Part shown: in pieces, positions 36,871 to 46,197 of the stretch
How the letters are laid out: every line of letters begins with the position of its first letter
How positions within the stretch are numbered: position 1 is the first letter of the stretch
DNA from: Tenuifilaceae bacterium CYCD
GTDB lineage: Bacteria; Bacteroidota; Bacteroidia; Bacteroidales; Tenuifilaceae
Direction of reading: 5' to 3'
DNA: 64,000 nt
NCBI GenBank assembly: GCA_036322835.1
Contig: AP027304.1
Coordinates: forward strand, 2,790,001-2,854,000
Made by a program: the position numbers and the translations under genes
The notes under the pieces: generated by a model
Told to the model about the DNA's origin: nothing
What the model saw: only the letters and a program-made list of their open reading frames with translations
The model's database searches: none

Positions 36871-37311
36871 CTAAAGTTTATGGATTACGTAGGTAACAAT
36901 GCCCCAAACCATAAAATCGTTCTCCTCCGTTACCTTAATCGGTTTAAAGTTGGGGTTGGCAGGCATAAGTAGCAACTCGTTCTTCGTTACCTTTAAGGTT
37001 TTTATGGTAAACTCTCCATCAATATAGCATACTGCTTTTTTACCATCTGTAGGCGATAACGATTTGTCTATAACAAGAATGTCTCCATCGTTAATTCCTG
37101 CATCGATCATAGAGTTTCCACGGACACGACCGTAAAAGGTAGAACTGGGGTTTTTAACGAGTTCCTTATTTAGATCCAGCGCAATATCTATATAATCTTG
37201 GGCGGGTGAGGGAAACCCTGCCTTTATGCCCTCGGTTAACGGAACAGATAGTTCCGAGTTTGTATCGGGTGCGAAAAAATCAATATTGTTGGCAGTCCTT
37301 ATCAGTTTCAT
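36871..37311 (-). CDS. umuD: UmuD-like S24 autopeptidase, polymerase V subunit
   Basis: The 146-residue protein has the LexA-type self-cleavage site Ala-Gly in GIKAGFPSPA, the nucleophile Ser in VRGNSMIDAGI and the general-base Lys in GEFTIKTLK. RecA-stimulated cleavage turns UmuD into the active polymerase V subunit. A minus-strand TAACTTTG (37337-37344) 25 bp upstream is a likely -7 element; I could not identify a LexA operator. Co-transcribed with umuC. Confidence 0.95.
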   Translation of the reverse strand: MKLIRTANNIDFFAPDTNSELSVPLTEGIKAGFPSPAQDYIDIALDLNKELVKNPSSTFYGRVRGNSMIDAGINDGDILVIDKSLSPTDGKKAVCYIDGEFTIKTLKVTKNELLLMPANPNFKPIKVTEENDFMVWGIVTYVIHKL

Positions 37312-37426
37312 CCGTTTTGCTAATCTAACTTTTTGCCAAAGTTACGACGCTTTATTCAAGTCGAATGTTTATTGGTGGAAAAAACGAAACAGTTTTTTCA
37401 GGATGATCATAATATTGCAGTTGCTA

Positions 37427-39544
37427 CTATACGTGCGATTCTTCCTCTATATTCACTTGTCCGGTTCCAGATAAAAAGGCTCTCGAATCTACCGATGTTG
37501 TTTCGGGTTGTGCCGGGTAGATTATAATGAAATCTTTTTCTTTGAGATTTTTTGAGGCTATACGGGGAATAATTTCTATTCTCGAGGAATGCGAAATAGA
37601 ACCTTTTCGGGCTGATACTATTACAATAAGGTTGTTGATGGTTTTTGATGCTAACGAGTCGAACATTGAGTGCCAGTTAACCGCATTCTCGATGGAATGC
37701 TTGAACTTGATGCCAGTAGCTGCTATTGCATTGCTAAAACTTTCGGTTTGGTTCGACAATACGTTGAACTCGATTTTAGCATTGGTTTGCTTTGCTAGGT
37801 TATGAATGGTGGTTATCCAACCCTTAAAGTTGGGCTCAAACTCGGCTAATGGGGGAACTATCACTTCAATACTTTGTATGCTTTGGATTGGATTTTTGAT
37901 GCTCACCACATAAACAGGTTGGCGCGAGTCGCGCAGTACGCCTTCGAGTATTGATCCAAAAAACCATTCCCGTGTGCTGTAATTTCCGTTCCATCCCATT
38001 ACAATTTTTGAGGCCATAATCTCCTTGCTGGCCCGTACAATGCCCGACGAGATGTTAATATCCATTCTTACCACGAATTCTGTATAAATTTCGGTCATGG
38101 CTGAAAGGTCTTCAACGCTTTTCGCGAGTTTGCTGGATATTTCCTTCTCGTCTTTAACCACGTTTAGAATGTATATCGGACTTTTTTTGCCCTGAACCTT
38201 AATGTAGTTTGAGAATTCAATCAACGGCAAAATATTGGTGGGGTTGGAAACCGGAAGAATAATTCGTTCCATCCTTTCCGATTCGTACTGATGGGTTATT
38301 TCTTTTAAAACTATCTTTTTGGCGGCACGTTCTGTAACAATAGCACTCACTATACACGATACAAACACAACTATAACTGCAGCATTTAAAACGTTGATAT
38401 CTATTATGCTCATTTTGTAGCCAATAAGTATAATTGCTATTGTGGCTGCAGCGTGAGCCGAACTTAGACCAAAAATTAGTTGTCGCTCAATGGTTTTAAA
38501 TAGGAATAGCTTTTGGGTTATGTACGCTGCTATCCATTTACTTGATATTGCAAACACTAGCAGAACTATCGATAGTTCTAATGCTTCCCATCCGCTTATA
38601 AATGCTTTTAAATCGATCAACATTCCCACGTATAGTAAGAATATCGGTATAAAAATGGCATTGCCAATAAACTCAATCCGGCTCATTAGCGTTGATGAAT
38701 GTGGAATTTGGCGGTTTAACACTATACCCGCCATGAATGCTCCAATTATAGGTTCTAGTTTAATGAGTTTGGCTAGAGTTCCCGCTAAAAATACCATCGA
38801 TAGTACAAATACGTACTGGGCAATTAGGTCGGTTGATGTGTTCTTGAAGAACCAACGTGTAATCCTTGGGAATATGTAGAAGATAAAGAATAGGTAAACC
38901 GCAATAGTTCCGGCGAGCATCAGCCAGTAATTTGTTGAGGTTTCTCCATTGTTAAGGGCAATAATCAATATAAGCAGTAGAAGAACTATGGTGTCAGTAA
39001 TAATTGTTCCGCCAATGGCAATTCCTACGGGCTCTGTTTTTGTTAGGCGTAAGCGCGATACAATGGGGTAGGCAATTAGTGTTTGGGTCGAGAACATGCT
39101 GGAAATAAGTAGTGATGGAAGTAAGGAGTAGTTGAATATATACTTACAAACAAAAAATCCAATAACGAATGGAATGGTAAATGTTAAAAAGCCAAAGGCT
39201 AGGTTTCGGTTTCGGTTCTGAACAAAAGTGTTCATATCGAGTTCTAGCCCTGCCAAAAACATTAGGTACAGCAACCCAACGTTACCTAAAAGTTCGATGC
39301 TCCCATTACTTTCAAGAATATTAAACCCGGAGTTTCCCAGTAGCATTCCGGATAAAATAAGTCCAATTATTCCAGGTAGTTTAAATTTTGCAAAAACGAA
39401 TGGAACTATTAGAATAACCAGCAGCGTTATGCAGAATACAATTACAGGCTCTTGAACCGGAAGTGAAAGAAAACTATTTACCTTAGAGTTTAGGGTAGGC
39501 GAAAGGATTGCGATGCTTGATGTTAAACTGTGGAAATCGAGCAT
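37427..39544 (-). CDS. Kef-type CPA2 cation:proton antiporter with universal-stress-like domain
   Basis: The 705-residue protein has about 12-13 membrane helices in the first ~410 residues (GIIGLILSGMLLGNSGFNIL, LLYLMFLAGLELDM and EPIIGAFMAGIVLNRQIP are Na+/H+ exchanger hallmarks). A cytosolic region follows (~420-690) resembling tandem UspA-like folds (MERIILPVSNPTN, then GIVRASKEIMASKIVMGW). No TrkA-N domain is seen. It likely exchanges K+ or Na+ for H+, perhaps nucleotide-regulated (inference). Leftward, single gene. Confidence 0.88.
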   Translation of the reverse strand: MLDFHSLTSSIAILSPTLNSKVNSFLSLPVQEPVIVFCITLLVILIVPFVFAKFKLPGIIGLILSGMLLGNSGFNILESNGSIELLGNVGLLYLMFLAGLELDMNTFVQNRNRNLAFGFLTFTIPFVIGFFVCKYIFNYSLLPSLLISSMFSTQTLIAYPIVSRLRLTKTEPVGIAIGGTIITDTIVLLLLILIIALNNGETSTNYWLMLAGTIAVYLFFIFYIFPRITRWFFKNTSTDLIAQYVFVLSMVFLAGTLAKLIKLEPIIGAFMAGIVLNRQIPHSSTLMSRIEFIGNAIFIPIFLLYVGMLIDLKAFISGWEALELSIVLLVFAISSKWIAAYITQKLFLFKTIERQLIFGLSSAHAAATIAIILIGYKMSIIDINVLNAAVIVVFVSCIVSAIVTERAAKKIVLKEITHQYESERMERIILPVSNPTNILPLIEFSNYIKVQGKKSPIYILNVVKDEKEISSKLAKSVEDLSAMTEIYTEFVVRMDINISSGIVRASKEIMASKIVMGWNGNYSTREWFFGSILEGVLRDSRQPVYVVSIKNPIQSIQSIEVIVPPLAEFEPNFKGWITTIHNLAKQTNAKIEFNVLSNQTESFSNAIAATGIKFKHSIENAVNWHSMFDSLASKTINNLIVIVSARKGSISHSSRIEIIPRIASKNLKEKDFIIIYPAQPETTSVDSRAFLSGTGQVNIEEESHV

Positions 39545-39619
39545 ATATTATGCATGAAAATAATTGCCCAATATACAAAATTCTTTATTAGATGATTTTA
39601 GCGTGTTTTGTATTTTTAA

Positions 39620-39627
39620 TACATTTG
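39620..39627 (+). promoter_or_regulatory. -7 element upstream of the sugar transporter gene
   Basis: TACATTTG matches TAnnTTTG and ends 27 bp before the ATG. No well-spaced -33 TTG is visible. Confidence 0.4.
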
Positions 39628-39654
39628 AGTCCTTAACACAAAAACCTAAAAACT

Positions 39655-40923
39655 ATGAATCCAAACCAAATCCAGAAAAACGGATATCTTCTTCCAATGA
39701 TTATTATTGGCGCGTTGTTTTTTATTTTCGGTTTTGTAACATGGCTCAACGGAATACTGATTCCTTATTTCAAAATATCGTGCGAGTTAACCGATTTTGA
39801 GGCCACATTCGTTGCATTTGCCTTCTACATATCTTACACCATAATGGCCTTGCCATCCTCTTGGGTTTTAAAGAAAACGGGATTCCATAAAGGGATGACC
39901 ATTGGTTTGTTGATAATGTCGGCTGGAACATTAATTTTTGTACCAGCTGCGTTAACCCGAACCTACTGGATGTTCTTATCGGGCTTATTTGTGATGGGCG
40001 CAGGTTTGGCGTTGCTTCAAACCGCCTCGAATCCATACATAACTATTATAGGACCTCGCGAGAGTGCTGCTAAGCGCATAAGTATTATGGGAATATGCAA
40101 CAAACTTGCAGGAGCGATGGCTCCGCTTATTTTGGCTTACTATATTTTACAGGATGGCGATTCGTTTGTTCAATCGCTAAAAGGGTTAGATGATGCTGCT
40201 CGCACAGCTGCGCTTAATGGATTGGCACATCGGGTAATTGGTCCATACTTGGTGATGACCGCAGTTTTAGTGTTGCTGGGCTTGTTTGTTCGTTATGCAC
40301 CACTTCCCGAGGTGGATTTTGAGCAGGATTCTGAATCGGATAATAATGCAGCAAATGCAAAAACAAGTATATTCCAGTTTCCACAGCTTATTCTTGGAGC
40401 AATAGCGCTATTCTTCTATGTAGGGGCCGAGGTTATTGCTGGCGATACAATCATCAGGTATGGAATATCGCAAGGGATTGAAATATCCACCGCAAAAGCA
40501 TTTACCTCTTATACTTTAGCTGCAATGATAGTTGGGTATTTACTGGGGATTGTGCTAATCCCAAAGTTCGTATCGCAGCGTTTGGCATTGCTGGTGTCCG
40601 CAATTCTTGGCATTGTTTTTACCATGGGTGTAATCTTTTCCGATGGACCAAACTCTATTGTATTTCTTGCCTTAATGGGACTTGCTAATGCGTTGGTATG
40701 GCCGGCAATTTGGCCGCTTGCCATTCACGATTTGGGCAAATTCATTAAAACAGGATCGGCAATTTTAATTATGGCCATTGCCGGTGGTGCGCTACTGCCA
40801 TTGATTTGGGGGAAGTTAAGCGACTTGTACAGCCCTCAAACTGCTTACGTTATTTTATTCCCGTCGTATCTTATAATTCTTTACTATTCCGTTTGGGGGT
40901 ATAAGTTAAGGAATTGGCGGTAG
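39655..40923 (+). CDS. FucP-family sugar:H+ symporter (MFS)
   Basis: The 422-residue protein has twelve helices and family hallmarks: FFIFGFVTWLNGILIPYFK in helix 1, AFYISYTIMALPSSWVLKKTGF, ASNPYITIIGP and GICNKLAGAMAPL. FucP/GluP relatives import fucose, glucose, galactose or N-acetylglucosamine by proton symport. No catabolic gene is adjacent, so the sugar is not determined. ATG start. Confidence 0.9.
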   Translation: MNPNQIQKNGYLLPMIIIGALFFIFGFVTWLNGILIPYFKISCELTDFEATFVAFAFYISYTIMALPSSWVLKKTGFHKGMTIGLLIMSAGTLIFVPAALTRTYWMFLSGLFVMGAGLALLQTASNPYITIIGPRESAAKRISIMGICNKLAGAMAPLILAYYILQDGDSFVQSLKGLDDAARTAALNGLAHRVIGPYLVMTAVLVLLGLFVRYAPLPEVDFEQDSESDNNAANAKTSIFQFPQLILGAIALFFYVGAEVIAGDTIIRYGISQGIEISTAKAFTSYTLAAMIVGYLLGIVLIPKFVSQRLALLVSAILGIVFTMGVIFSDGPNSIVFLALMGLANALVWPAIWPLAIHDLGKFIKTGSAILIMAIAGGALLPLIWGKLSDLYSPQTAYVILFPSYLIILYYSVWGYKLRNWR

Positions 40924-40962
40924 CTAGTATTCATAAATTCTAGTGACTAGATTACCATACAA

Positions 40963-41004
40963 ACCGACCGAAGGAAGTGCTGCAAGGTGATTCTTTCGGT
41001 CGGT
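40963..41004 (+). terminator. Long hairpin after the sugar transporter gene
   Basis: ACCGACCGAA (40963-40972) pairs with TTCGGTCGGT (40995-41004), with further partial pairing inside. It lacks a clear T tract, so it may be a terminator of the weaker kind or an mRNA-end stabiliser. Confidence 0.5.
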
Positions 41005-41061
41005 GAAATGTTGTATACCATAATAGACTTGACAATAACCTAAACCTAAAATAAAGTTAAT

Positions 41062-41550
41062 ATGAATTACAAGAAAATTTTGATTATACTGATAATTATT
41101 GTGATTGGTAAACTATCAATTGATTTGTTATTTAAAGTCAAATACAATTATAAGCAGGTCTACTTCCTGACGGAATTCAAGCTCAATGACACTATTAAGG
41201 TAAACCGGGGGAAAATTATATTAGGGAAAAATATTAAAGGATTTATAGAAGCTACAATATATCCTGATACTATCTCGAAACTGAACGACTCATTAAGTAT
41301 AGACTATTTATATCTAAGGTTTAACCCCGATTGGTTCGATGCTAATTTAAAGCCATTCATTAAGGGTCAGGTTACTGCTGATAGAAGAGAATATGTTAAC
41401 CTTGGAAAAGCAATGCACGATACATATTTCAGATCATGGATGCATATTAATGACTATCCTATAATTAGTAATAAACAGATGCTTCTTATTGTTAAAATCA
41501 AAGAAACTGGTATTAAAATACGACAAAATATTGATTTAAAAAAAGAATAG
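41062..41550 (+). CDS. Hypothetical protein with N-terminal membrane anchor
   Basis: The 162-residue protein has one hydrophobic helix (~4-24, IILIIIVIGKLSIDLLF) followed by ~135 extracytoplasmic residues with a beta-rich look. No family is recognised. The gene is visibly more AT-rich than the transporter before it. A ~38-bp motif just downstream (41563-41600) recurs after the Bro-N-Fic gene at 47160-47198, which hints that both arrived by a similar route. Confidence 0.6.
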   Translation: MNYKKILIILIIIVIGKLSIDLLFKVKYNYKQVYFLTEFKLNDTIKVNRGKIILGKNIKGFIEATIYPDTISKLNDSLSIDYLYLRFNPDWFDANLKPFIKGQVTADRREYVNLGKAMHDTYFRSWMHINDYPIISNKQMLLIVKIKETGIKIRQNIDLKKE

Positions 41551-41562
41551 ACCGTACACCGT

Positions 41563-41600
41563 ACATGTTTTGGCCCTTCTGGGCTGATGATGCAGATGCA
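41563..41600 (+). repeat. Downstream motif shared with the Bro-N-Fic gene
   Basis: This stretch, 13 bp after a stop codon, aligns with 47160-47198: both read ACATGT, TTT, GCC, CTGGG, then GATGAT(G/A)CAGATGCA, with few substitutions. A short GCCC/GGGC stem lies in the middle. It is not part of the composite repeat. Confidence 0.55.
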
Positions 41601-41703
41601 AGAGTTTGTAGTATTTTAGTGTAGTTTTTCACATGTAATAATGCCTTAGGGATTAACTCCTCAGTGTAAGCAGTTGCCAACCGTGTAATAAATACTGAAT
41701 GTT

Positions 41704-43248
41704 ATGTCAAGAATAAAATGGTTAATGCAGAACTACTGGCTGTTGATAGTATTCATCGCCATAAAGATGGTAGTTCAACTTTTAATAGTGAACCCTATTT
41801 ACGAATTACATAGAGATGAATTTTTATATCTAGATCAAGCTAGGCATATATCCTTTGGCTTTATCTCAGTTCCTCCTCTTTCATCAATAATTTCGGCTTT
41901 AATTTTTTCTTTTGGAGGGGGAATGTTTTGGGTTAGATTCTTCCCTGCATTATTTGGCGCTTTTACCATGATATTTGCCTGGTTGACAATTGAAGAGCTA
42001 GGGGGTAAGGTGTATTCAAAAGTATTAGTTTCGTGTGCCCTTCTGTTCTCAATATACATGCGGTTAAATATCTTGTACCAACCTAATGCATTTGACATTC
42101 TTGCTTGGACCGCAGCGTTCTACTTTTTTATACGATATATTCGTTCTGCTGAGAACAAATGGATAATCTTCCTGATGCTTACATTTGTGTTCGGATTTTA
42201 CAACAAATACAATGTTGTTTTTCTTTTAGCCGGATTACTGCTTGGTGTTTTGCTTACTAAGCATAGGGATATCTTTTCTAAAAAGTTCTTTTACTTTAGT
42301 TTAGCTGTAGGTCTGATTTTGATTTTGCCAAATCTATTCTGGCAGGTATCCAACAATTTTCCTGTAATGCATCATATGATGGCGTTGAAAAGTACGCAAT
42401 TGAACTACACCAGTACTTCTGGTTTTATAATTGAACAATTATTATTTATGAGTGGCTCTTTGTTGGTTTTAATTGCGGCTTTTGTTGGATTGTTTTTCTA
42501 TAGAAAGTTTGAGGATTATCGGGTAATAGGGTTTGTTTACTTAATTGTTATCACAATTTTTATACTTCTTAAGGCAAAAGGTTACTATGCCCTTGGATTG
42601 TATCCTGTTCTCTTGGTTTTTGGTGGTGTGTTTTTAGAATCAATTCTTAAGGGATTCTGGAAAAAGTTTGCATTTGGTATTTTGATATTGGGAAACCTTA
42701 TATCGTTCCTTTACATCTACGATGTAATGCTACCCGTTAAAAATCCGGAGGATATTATTGCTAATAAAGAAAAATTTGAGCGATTTGGTTTGCTAAGGTG
42801 GAACAATGGAAAGAATTATAATATCCCTCAGGATTTTGCCGATATGTTGGGTTGGAAGGAAATGTCGGAAAAAGCCTTAATGGCGTATAAATCGATACCA
42901 ACTAAGGAGAAGGAGCAAACCATAATTTTTTGTGACAACTATGGGCAGGCTGGTTCGCTAAACTACTATAACAGGAATAAAATGCCTGAAGCCTACTCCG
43001 CAAGTACCGATTATATTTTTTGGATTCCTCGAATAAAAGTAATTAAGAATGTATTGCTTGTTGGTGAAAGGCCTGGCAATGAAATACAATCAATGTTTAA
43101 AAGGGTTGAATTGGTTGGAGTTGTTGAAAATGAGTTTGCAATTGAGAATAAAACTGGTATATATTTACTCTCTGGTGCAAACGCAAATTTCACAAACATA
43201 TTTTACCGGTTAATGGATAAACGTATAGATGATTTTGATATTTTTTGA
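41704..43248 (+). CDS. GT39/ArnT-like membrane glycosyltransferase
   Basis: The 514-residue integral membrane protein has about ten helices. The first periplasmic loop holds ELHRDEFLYLDQARHI, whose acidic residues mark dolichyl-phosphate-mannose/ArnT-type transferases. SVPPLSSII and FFPALFGAFTMIFAWL follow as in PMT_2 proteins. The C-terminal ~150 residues form a periplasmic domain. Such enzymes transfer sugars from polyprenyl-phosphate donors to lipid A or proteins; the acceptor is unknown here. Confidence 0.85.
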   Translation: MSRIKWLMQNYWLLIVFIAIKMVVQLLIVNPIYELHRDEFLYLDQARHISFGFISVPPLSSIISALIFSFGGGMFWVRFFPALFGAFTMIFAWLTIEELGGKVYSKVLVSCALLFSIYMRLNILYQPNAFDILAWTAAFYFFIRYIRSAENKWIIFLMLTFVFGFYNKYNVVFLLAGLLLGVLLTKHRDIFSKKFFYFSLAVGLILILPNLFWQVSNNFPVMHHMMALKSTQLNYTSTSGFIIEQLLFMSGSLLVLIAAFVGLFFYRKFEDYRVIGFVYLIVITIFILLKAKGYYALGLYPVLLVFGGVFLESILKGFWKKFAFGILILGNLISFLYIYDVMLPVKNPEDIIANKEKFERFGLLRWNNGKNYNIPQDFADMLGWKEMSEKALMAYKSIPTKEKEQTIIFCDNYGQAGSLNYYNRNKMPEAYSASTDYIFWIPRIKVIKNVLLVGERPGNEIQSMFKRVELVGVVENEFAIENKTGIYLLSGANANFTNIFYRLMDKRIDDFDIF

Positions 43249-43302
43249 AAATGAATAAACCTTCTATTGATTAATTACACTGTTACACCTTTTTGATTGC
43301 TT

Positions 43303-43863
43303 ATGGATACAGTATTGACATTCACAGATAGGCAGGCGTTCCGGGAATGGCTTGGCAAGTACGGGACCGAGAGCAATGGCGTATGGCTACTCTTTAGTAA
43401 AACAACGAAATTTGTTACACTCTCTGCTGCTGAAGCATTGGAAGAGGCACTTTGTCATGGATGGATAGATGGGCAAATGCAATCCATTGACGATAGTTCT
43501 TACAAGAAGTATTTTGCGCGACGTATGCCCAAAAGCAAATGGTCCGCTAAAAACAAAGAGCTGGCGCAAACCCTTATGGAAAAAGGTTTAATTACCCAGC
43601 AGGGCTTGGATGCCATAGAATGTGCCCGGAAAAATGGTATGTGGGATAATGCTAAACGCATTCTGATTGACGATGAGCAAATTCAAATGTTCAAGGAAAT
43701 GGTTCATCCCTATGAGCCAGCTTACACCAATTTGCTGGCTATGACGCATTCGGTGCAGCGTACATATACCGGATTTTACCTCGATGCCAAATCCGACAAA
43801 ACCCGTAAGGATCGATTGGAAAAGATTATCGACAGACTAAACCGGAATTTGAAGCCAATGTAG
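43303..43863 (+). CDS. YdeI/OmpD-associated family protein
   Basis: From the ATG at 43303 (an in-frame TTG lies two codons upstream) the 186-residue protein matches the YdeI family: REWLGKYGTESNGVWLLFSK, EEALCHGWIDGQMQSID, ARRMPKSKWSAKN and GLDAIECARKNGMW. Family members have been linked to antimicrobial peptide resistance in Salmonella, but the biochemical function is not known. The composite repeat begins 7 bp after the stop codon. Confidence 0.85.
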   Translation: MDTVLTFTDRQAFREWLGKYGTESNGVWLLFSKTTKFVTLSAAEALEEALCHGWIDGQMQSIDDSSYKKYFARRMPKSKWSAKNKELAQTLMEKGLITQQGLDAIECARKNGMWDNAKRILIDDEQIQMFKEMVHPYEPAYTNLLAMTHSVQRTYTGFYLDAKSDKTRKDRLEKIIDRLNRNLKPM

Positions 43864-43870
43864 GTTTATG

Positions 43871-44296
43871 CTTCGCTGGCGCGCGTTTCTAACGCGTGAC
43901 ATTTACAATCCTCTTCCCTTGCGATGCAAACCAACCAGCTCCATTCAACCAATGGTTAAACTGTGCATCGCGCATAAATGCACCGCTAAGCCCTGTTCGG
44001 ATGAGGCTGTGAAAAGTAATAAACCAAACGTGTTCGGCGGTCGGCTTCGCCGCCGTCGGAATATCAAAAGCAGGCTGTGCCTGAGTTTTTTTCTAATCAC
44101 CGCAAGCGCGGATTTGCAATCCGTGCGCATACACCCAATAAGCAGTAAAGTGTGAAAAGTATTTGGCACGGACTATAAGTCCGCGCCAGCAAGGGTTTAC
44201 TTGCTAAAAGGGAAAACCACACCCCGGCAAAGCAATGGGTATCCCTTTGCGGCCTTGATCTTCTTTGCATCTTTCTTGTATCACGTCAAGAAAGAT
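43871..44296 (+). repeat. Composite palindromic repeat, copy A (left half)
   Basis: About 426 bp nearly identical to 45470-45893. It includes the palindromes CGCGTT/AACGCG (43882-43896), CGGATT/AATCCG (44109-44123) and CGGACT/AGTCCG (44169-44183), and ends with an ATCTTTCTTG/CAAGAAAGAT hairpin. The identity stops abruptly after AAGAAAGAT, where copy B continues into its right half. Open frames inside are a by-product of the repeat. The remaining 44297-44501 is AT-rich leader of the next gene. Confidence 0.9.
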
Positions 44297-44501
44297 GATT
44301 TAACTAAGCCCAACAGCGTGTATGTGTTAATTGCATATAGCAATGATTATAAAAAAATAAACTGGCTTTAAGAAATGAGTTTTTTAACTATTTTTGGGAA
44401 TCAAAAAGAATAAATGCAGATGATTTAAATTGAAACCATTGCAGTAATTAAGAAATATAGTTTTTAAAATGGATGATATTGTTGAATAATAAAAGAAAAT
44501 T

Positions 44502-45401
44502 ATGTGTAAATTAAATTTTTGCTCAAAAATACTTTTTTTGTTTTTCCTAATTCCTAGAATAGGATTCTCGCAATTTTACGAAAAGGAACAACAACAAACT
44601 TTCTCTTATGGAAATTCTAATCCTATACAAATTGAAGTAGAAACTAATAATGAAAGATTTATTTTTAAGGCTATTAATTCATCATATTACCCTTATACCG
44701 TTAATGTGGAGTATAATCAAATGATAAATTTGCTCCCATATATAACCAAAGAAACTTATGTGGTATATCCAGGAGTTAGCAGATTAAGAGATTTTACAAA
44801 GAAAGATCCTAATCAGTCGCATTATTATAGTTATAAATATTCGGTTAAGATTGGCGATCCATCTAAAAATCCTGAAGAGAATTTTCCTTATTTACTTCCA
44901 TTATCAATTAATAAGAAAATTGAAATTGAAAAAAAACAACTTGATAATTCACTAATATTTATAACAAATAATTTAAAAGTACAGAAAGGGGATTCTGTTT
45001 TTTGTATAAGGAAAGGACAAGTTACGGCTTTAGGAAATTCCAGACAAAGGGAAAACGTTGTTATGTCGAATTCTTCTGTTGAAATTAGACATATTGATGG
45101 TACTGTTGCAGTTTATCAGGGAATAGATTTGAACTCGATACAGGTAAGATTAGGTCAAATGGTTTTTCCAGAACAATTTTTTGGCGTTGCAGATGATAGA
45201 AATTTTATTTCTGTTTCACTATATAGTATAAAGGGAGATGGCTATCTAAGGCAAATCCAAATAAAGTATATTGTTGAAGATTCACTTAAAATTCTTCGTG
45301 ATTTAGAGGGAGAATATGTGGAAAAGTCGGAATTAATTGTTGAAAAGGAAATGACTCGAAGAGAAAAACGACTTAACAGTAATGGAAAACTATACAATTA
45401 A
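44502..45401 (+). CDS. Secreted protein with degenerate M23/LytM-like domain
   Basis: The 299-residue product has a signal peptide (~1-24, ending IGFSQ) and an N-terminal beta-rich region. A C-terminal domain (~165-250) has the fold signature of LytM peptidases: VFCIRKGQVTALG, SSVEIRHIDGTVAVYQGI, VRLGQMVFPEQFFGVA. The HxH zinc motif is degraded (YQG where YAH is expected), so it is probably not a peptidase but a binding scaffold. It is strongly AT-rich and sits between two copies of the composite repeat. Confidence 0.68.
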   Translation: MCKLNFCSKILFLFFLIPRIGFSQFYEKEQQQTFSYGNSNPIQIEVETNNERFIFKAINSSYYPYTVNVEYNQMINLLPYITKETYVVYPGVSRLRDFTKKDPNQSHYYSYKYSVKIGDPSKNPEENFPYLLPLSINKKIEIEKKQLDNSLIFITNNLKVQKGDSVFCIRKGQVTALGNSRQRENVVMSNSSVEIRHIDGTVAVYQGIDLNSIQVRLGQMVFPEQFFGVADDRNFISVSLYSIKGDGYLRQIQIKYIVEDSLKILRDLEGEYVEKSELIVEKEMTRREKRLNSNGKLYN

Positions 45402-45434
45402 AACAATACAATTAAAACAATTAAATGGATAGGT

Positions 45435-46096
45435 CACTGCTAGCGCGGATTTGCAGTCCGTGCGCATACCTTCGCTGGCGCGCGTTTCTAACGCGTGACA
45501 TTTACAATCCTCTTCCCTTGCGATGCAAACCAACCAGCTCCATTCAACCAATGGTTAAACCGTGCATCGCGCATAAATGCACCGCTAAGCCCTGTTCGGA
45601 TGAGGCTGTAAAAAGTAATAAACCAAACGTGTTCGGCGGTCGGCTTCGCCGCCGTCGGAATATCAAAAGCAGGCTGTGCCTGAGTTTTTTTCTAGTCACC
45701 GCTAGCGCGGATTTGCAATCCGTGCGCATACACCCAATAAGCAGTAAAGTGTGAAAAGTATTTGGCACGGACTATCAAGTCCGCGCCAGCAAGGGTTTAC
45801 TCGCTAAAAGGGAAAACCACACCCCGGCAAAGCAATGGGTATCCCTTTGCGGCCTTGATCTTCTTTGCATCTGTCTTGTATCACGTAAAGAAAGATCACC
45901 CTTCGGGTAACAAAACCCCGCCCAACCCAATTAAACAGCATAAAAACCGTTAAGCCCTGTAAAACAGCATTGGTAAACATTGTTTTATAAGAATTATTGC
46001 TAGTTTTATAGTGGTTTTATATAATATATTAGGTGTACAATGTATCCCAATATGGATTAGTACATGTACTTTTGGTGTATAGATAAGTAAGTTGGC
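45435..46096 (+). repeat. Composite palindromic repeat, copy B (left and right halves)
   Basis: This is the most complete copy. The left half (45470 on) matches copy A, and the right half (45851-46096) matches copy E at 51144-51384. An extra CGGATT/AGTCCG palindrome with one wobble pair stands at 45446-45460. Further palindromes are at 45481-45495, 45708-45722 and 45768-45783. The right half ends in GTTGGCGGT just before the leader of the Bro-N-Fic gene. Confidence 0.9.
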
Positions 46097-46147
46097 GGTC
46101 ATTGTAACGCAACACCACAAACAGTAGCTACAAGACAAAAATTATCA

Positions 46148-46155
46148 TATCTTTG
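46148..46155 (+). promoter_or_regulatory. -7 element upstream of the Bro-N-Fic gene
   Basis: TATCTTTG matches TAnnTTTG 42 bp before the ATG. It lies outside the repeat, in the cargo-specific leader. Confidence 0.5.
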
Positions 46156-46197
46156 AACAGATAATCACTGAATGACAGAATAGATGACATTAAAATT

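Noticed and set aside
43868-44169. Open frames on both strands inside repeat copy A, with twins in copy B (45425-45768)
   Set aside because: They are translations of the palindromic repeat and shift or vanish between copies; nothing suggests protein selection.
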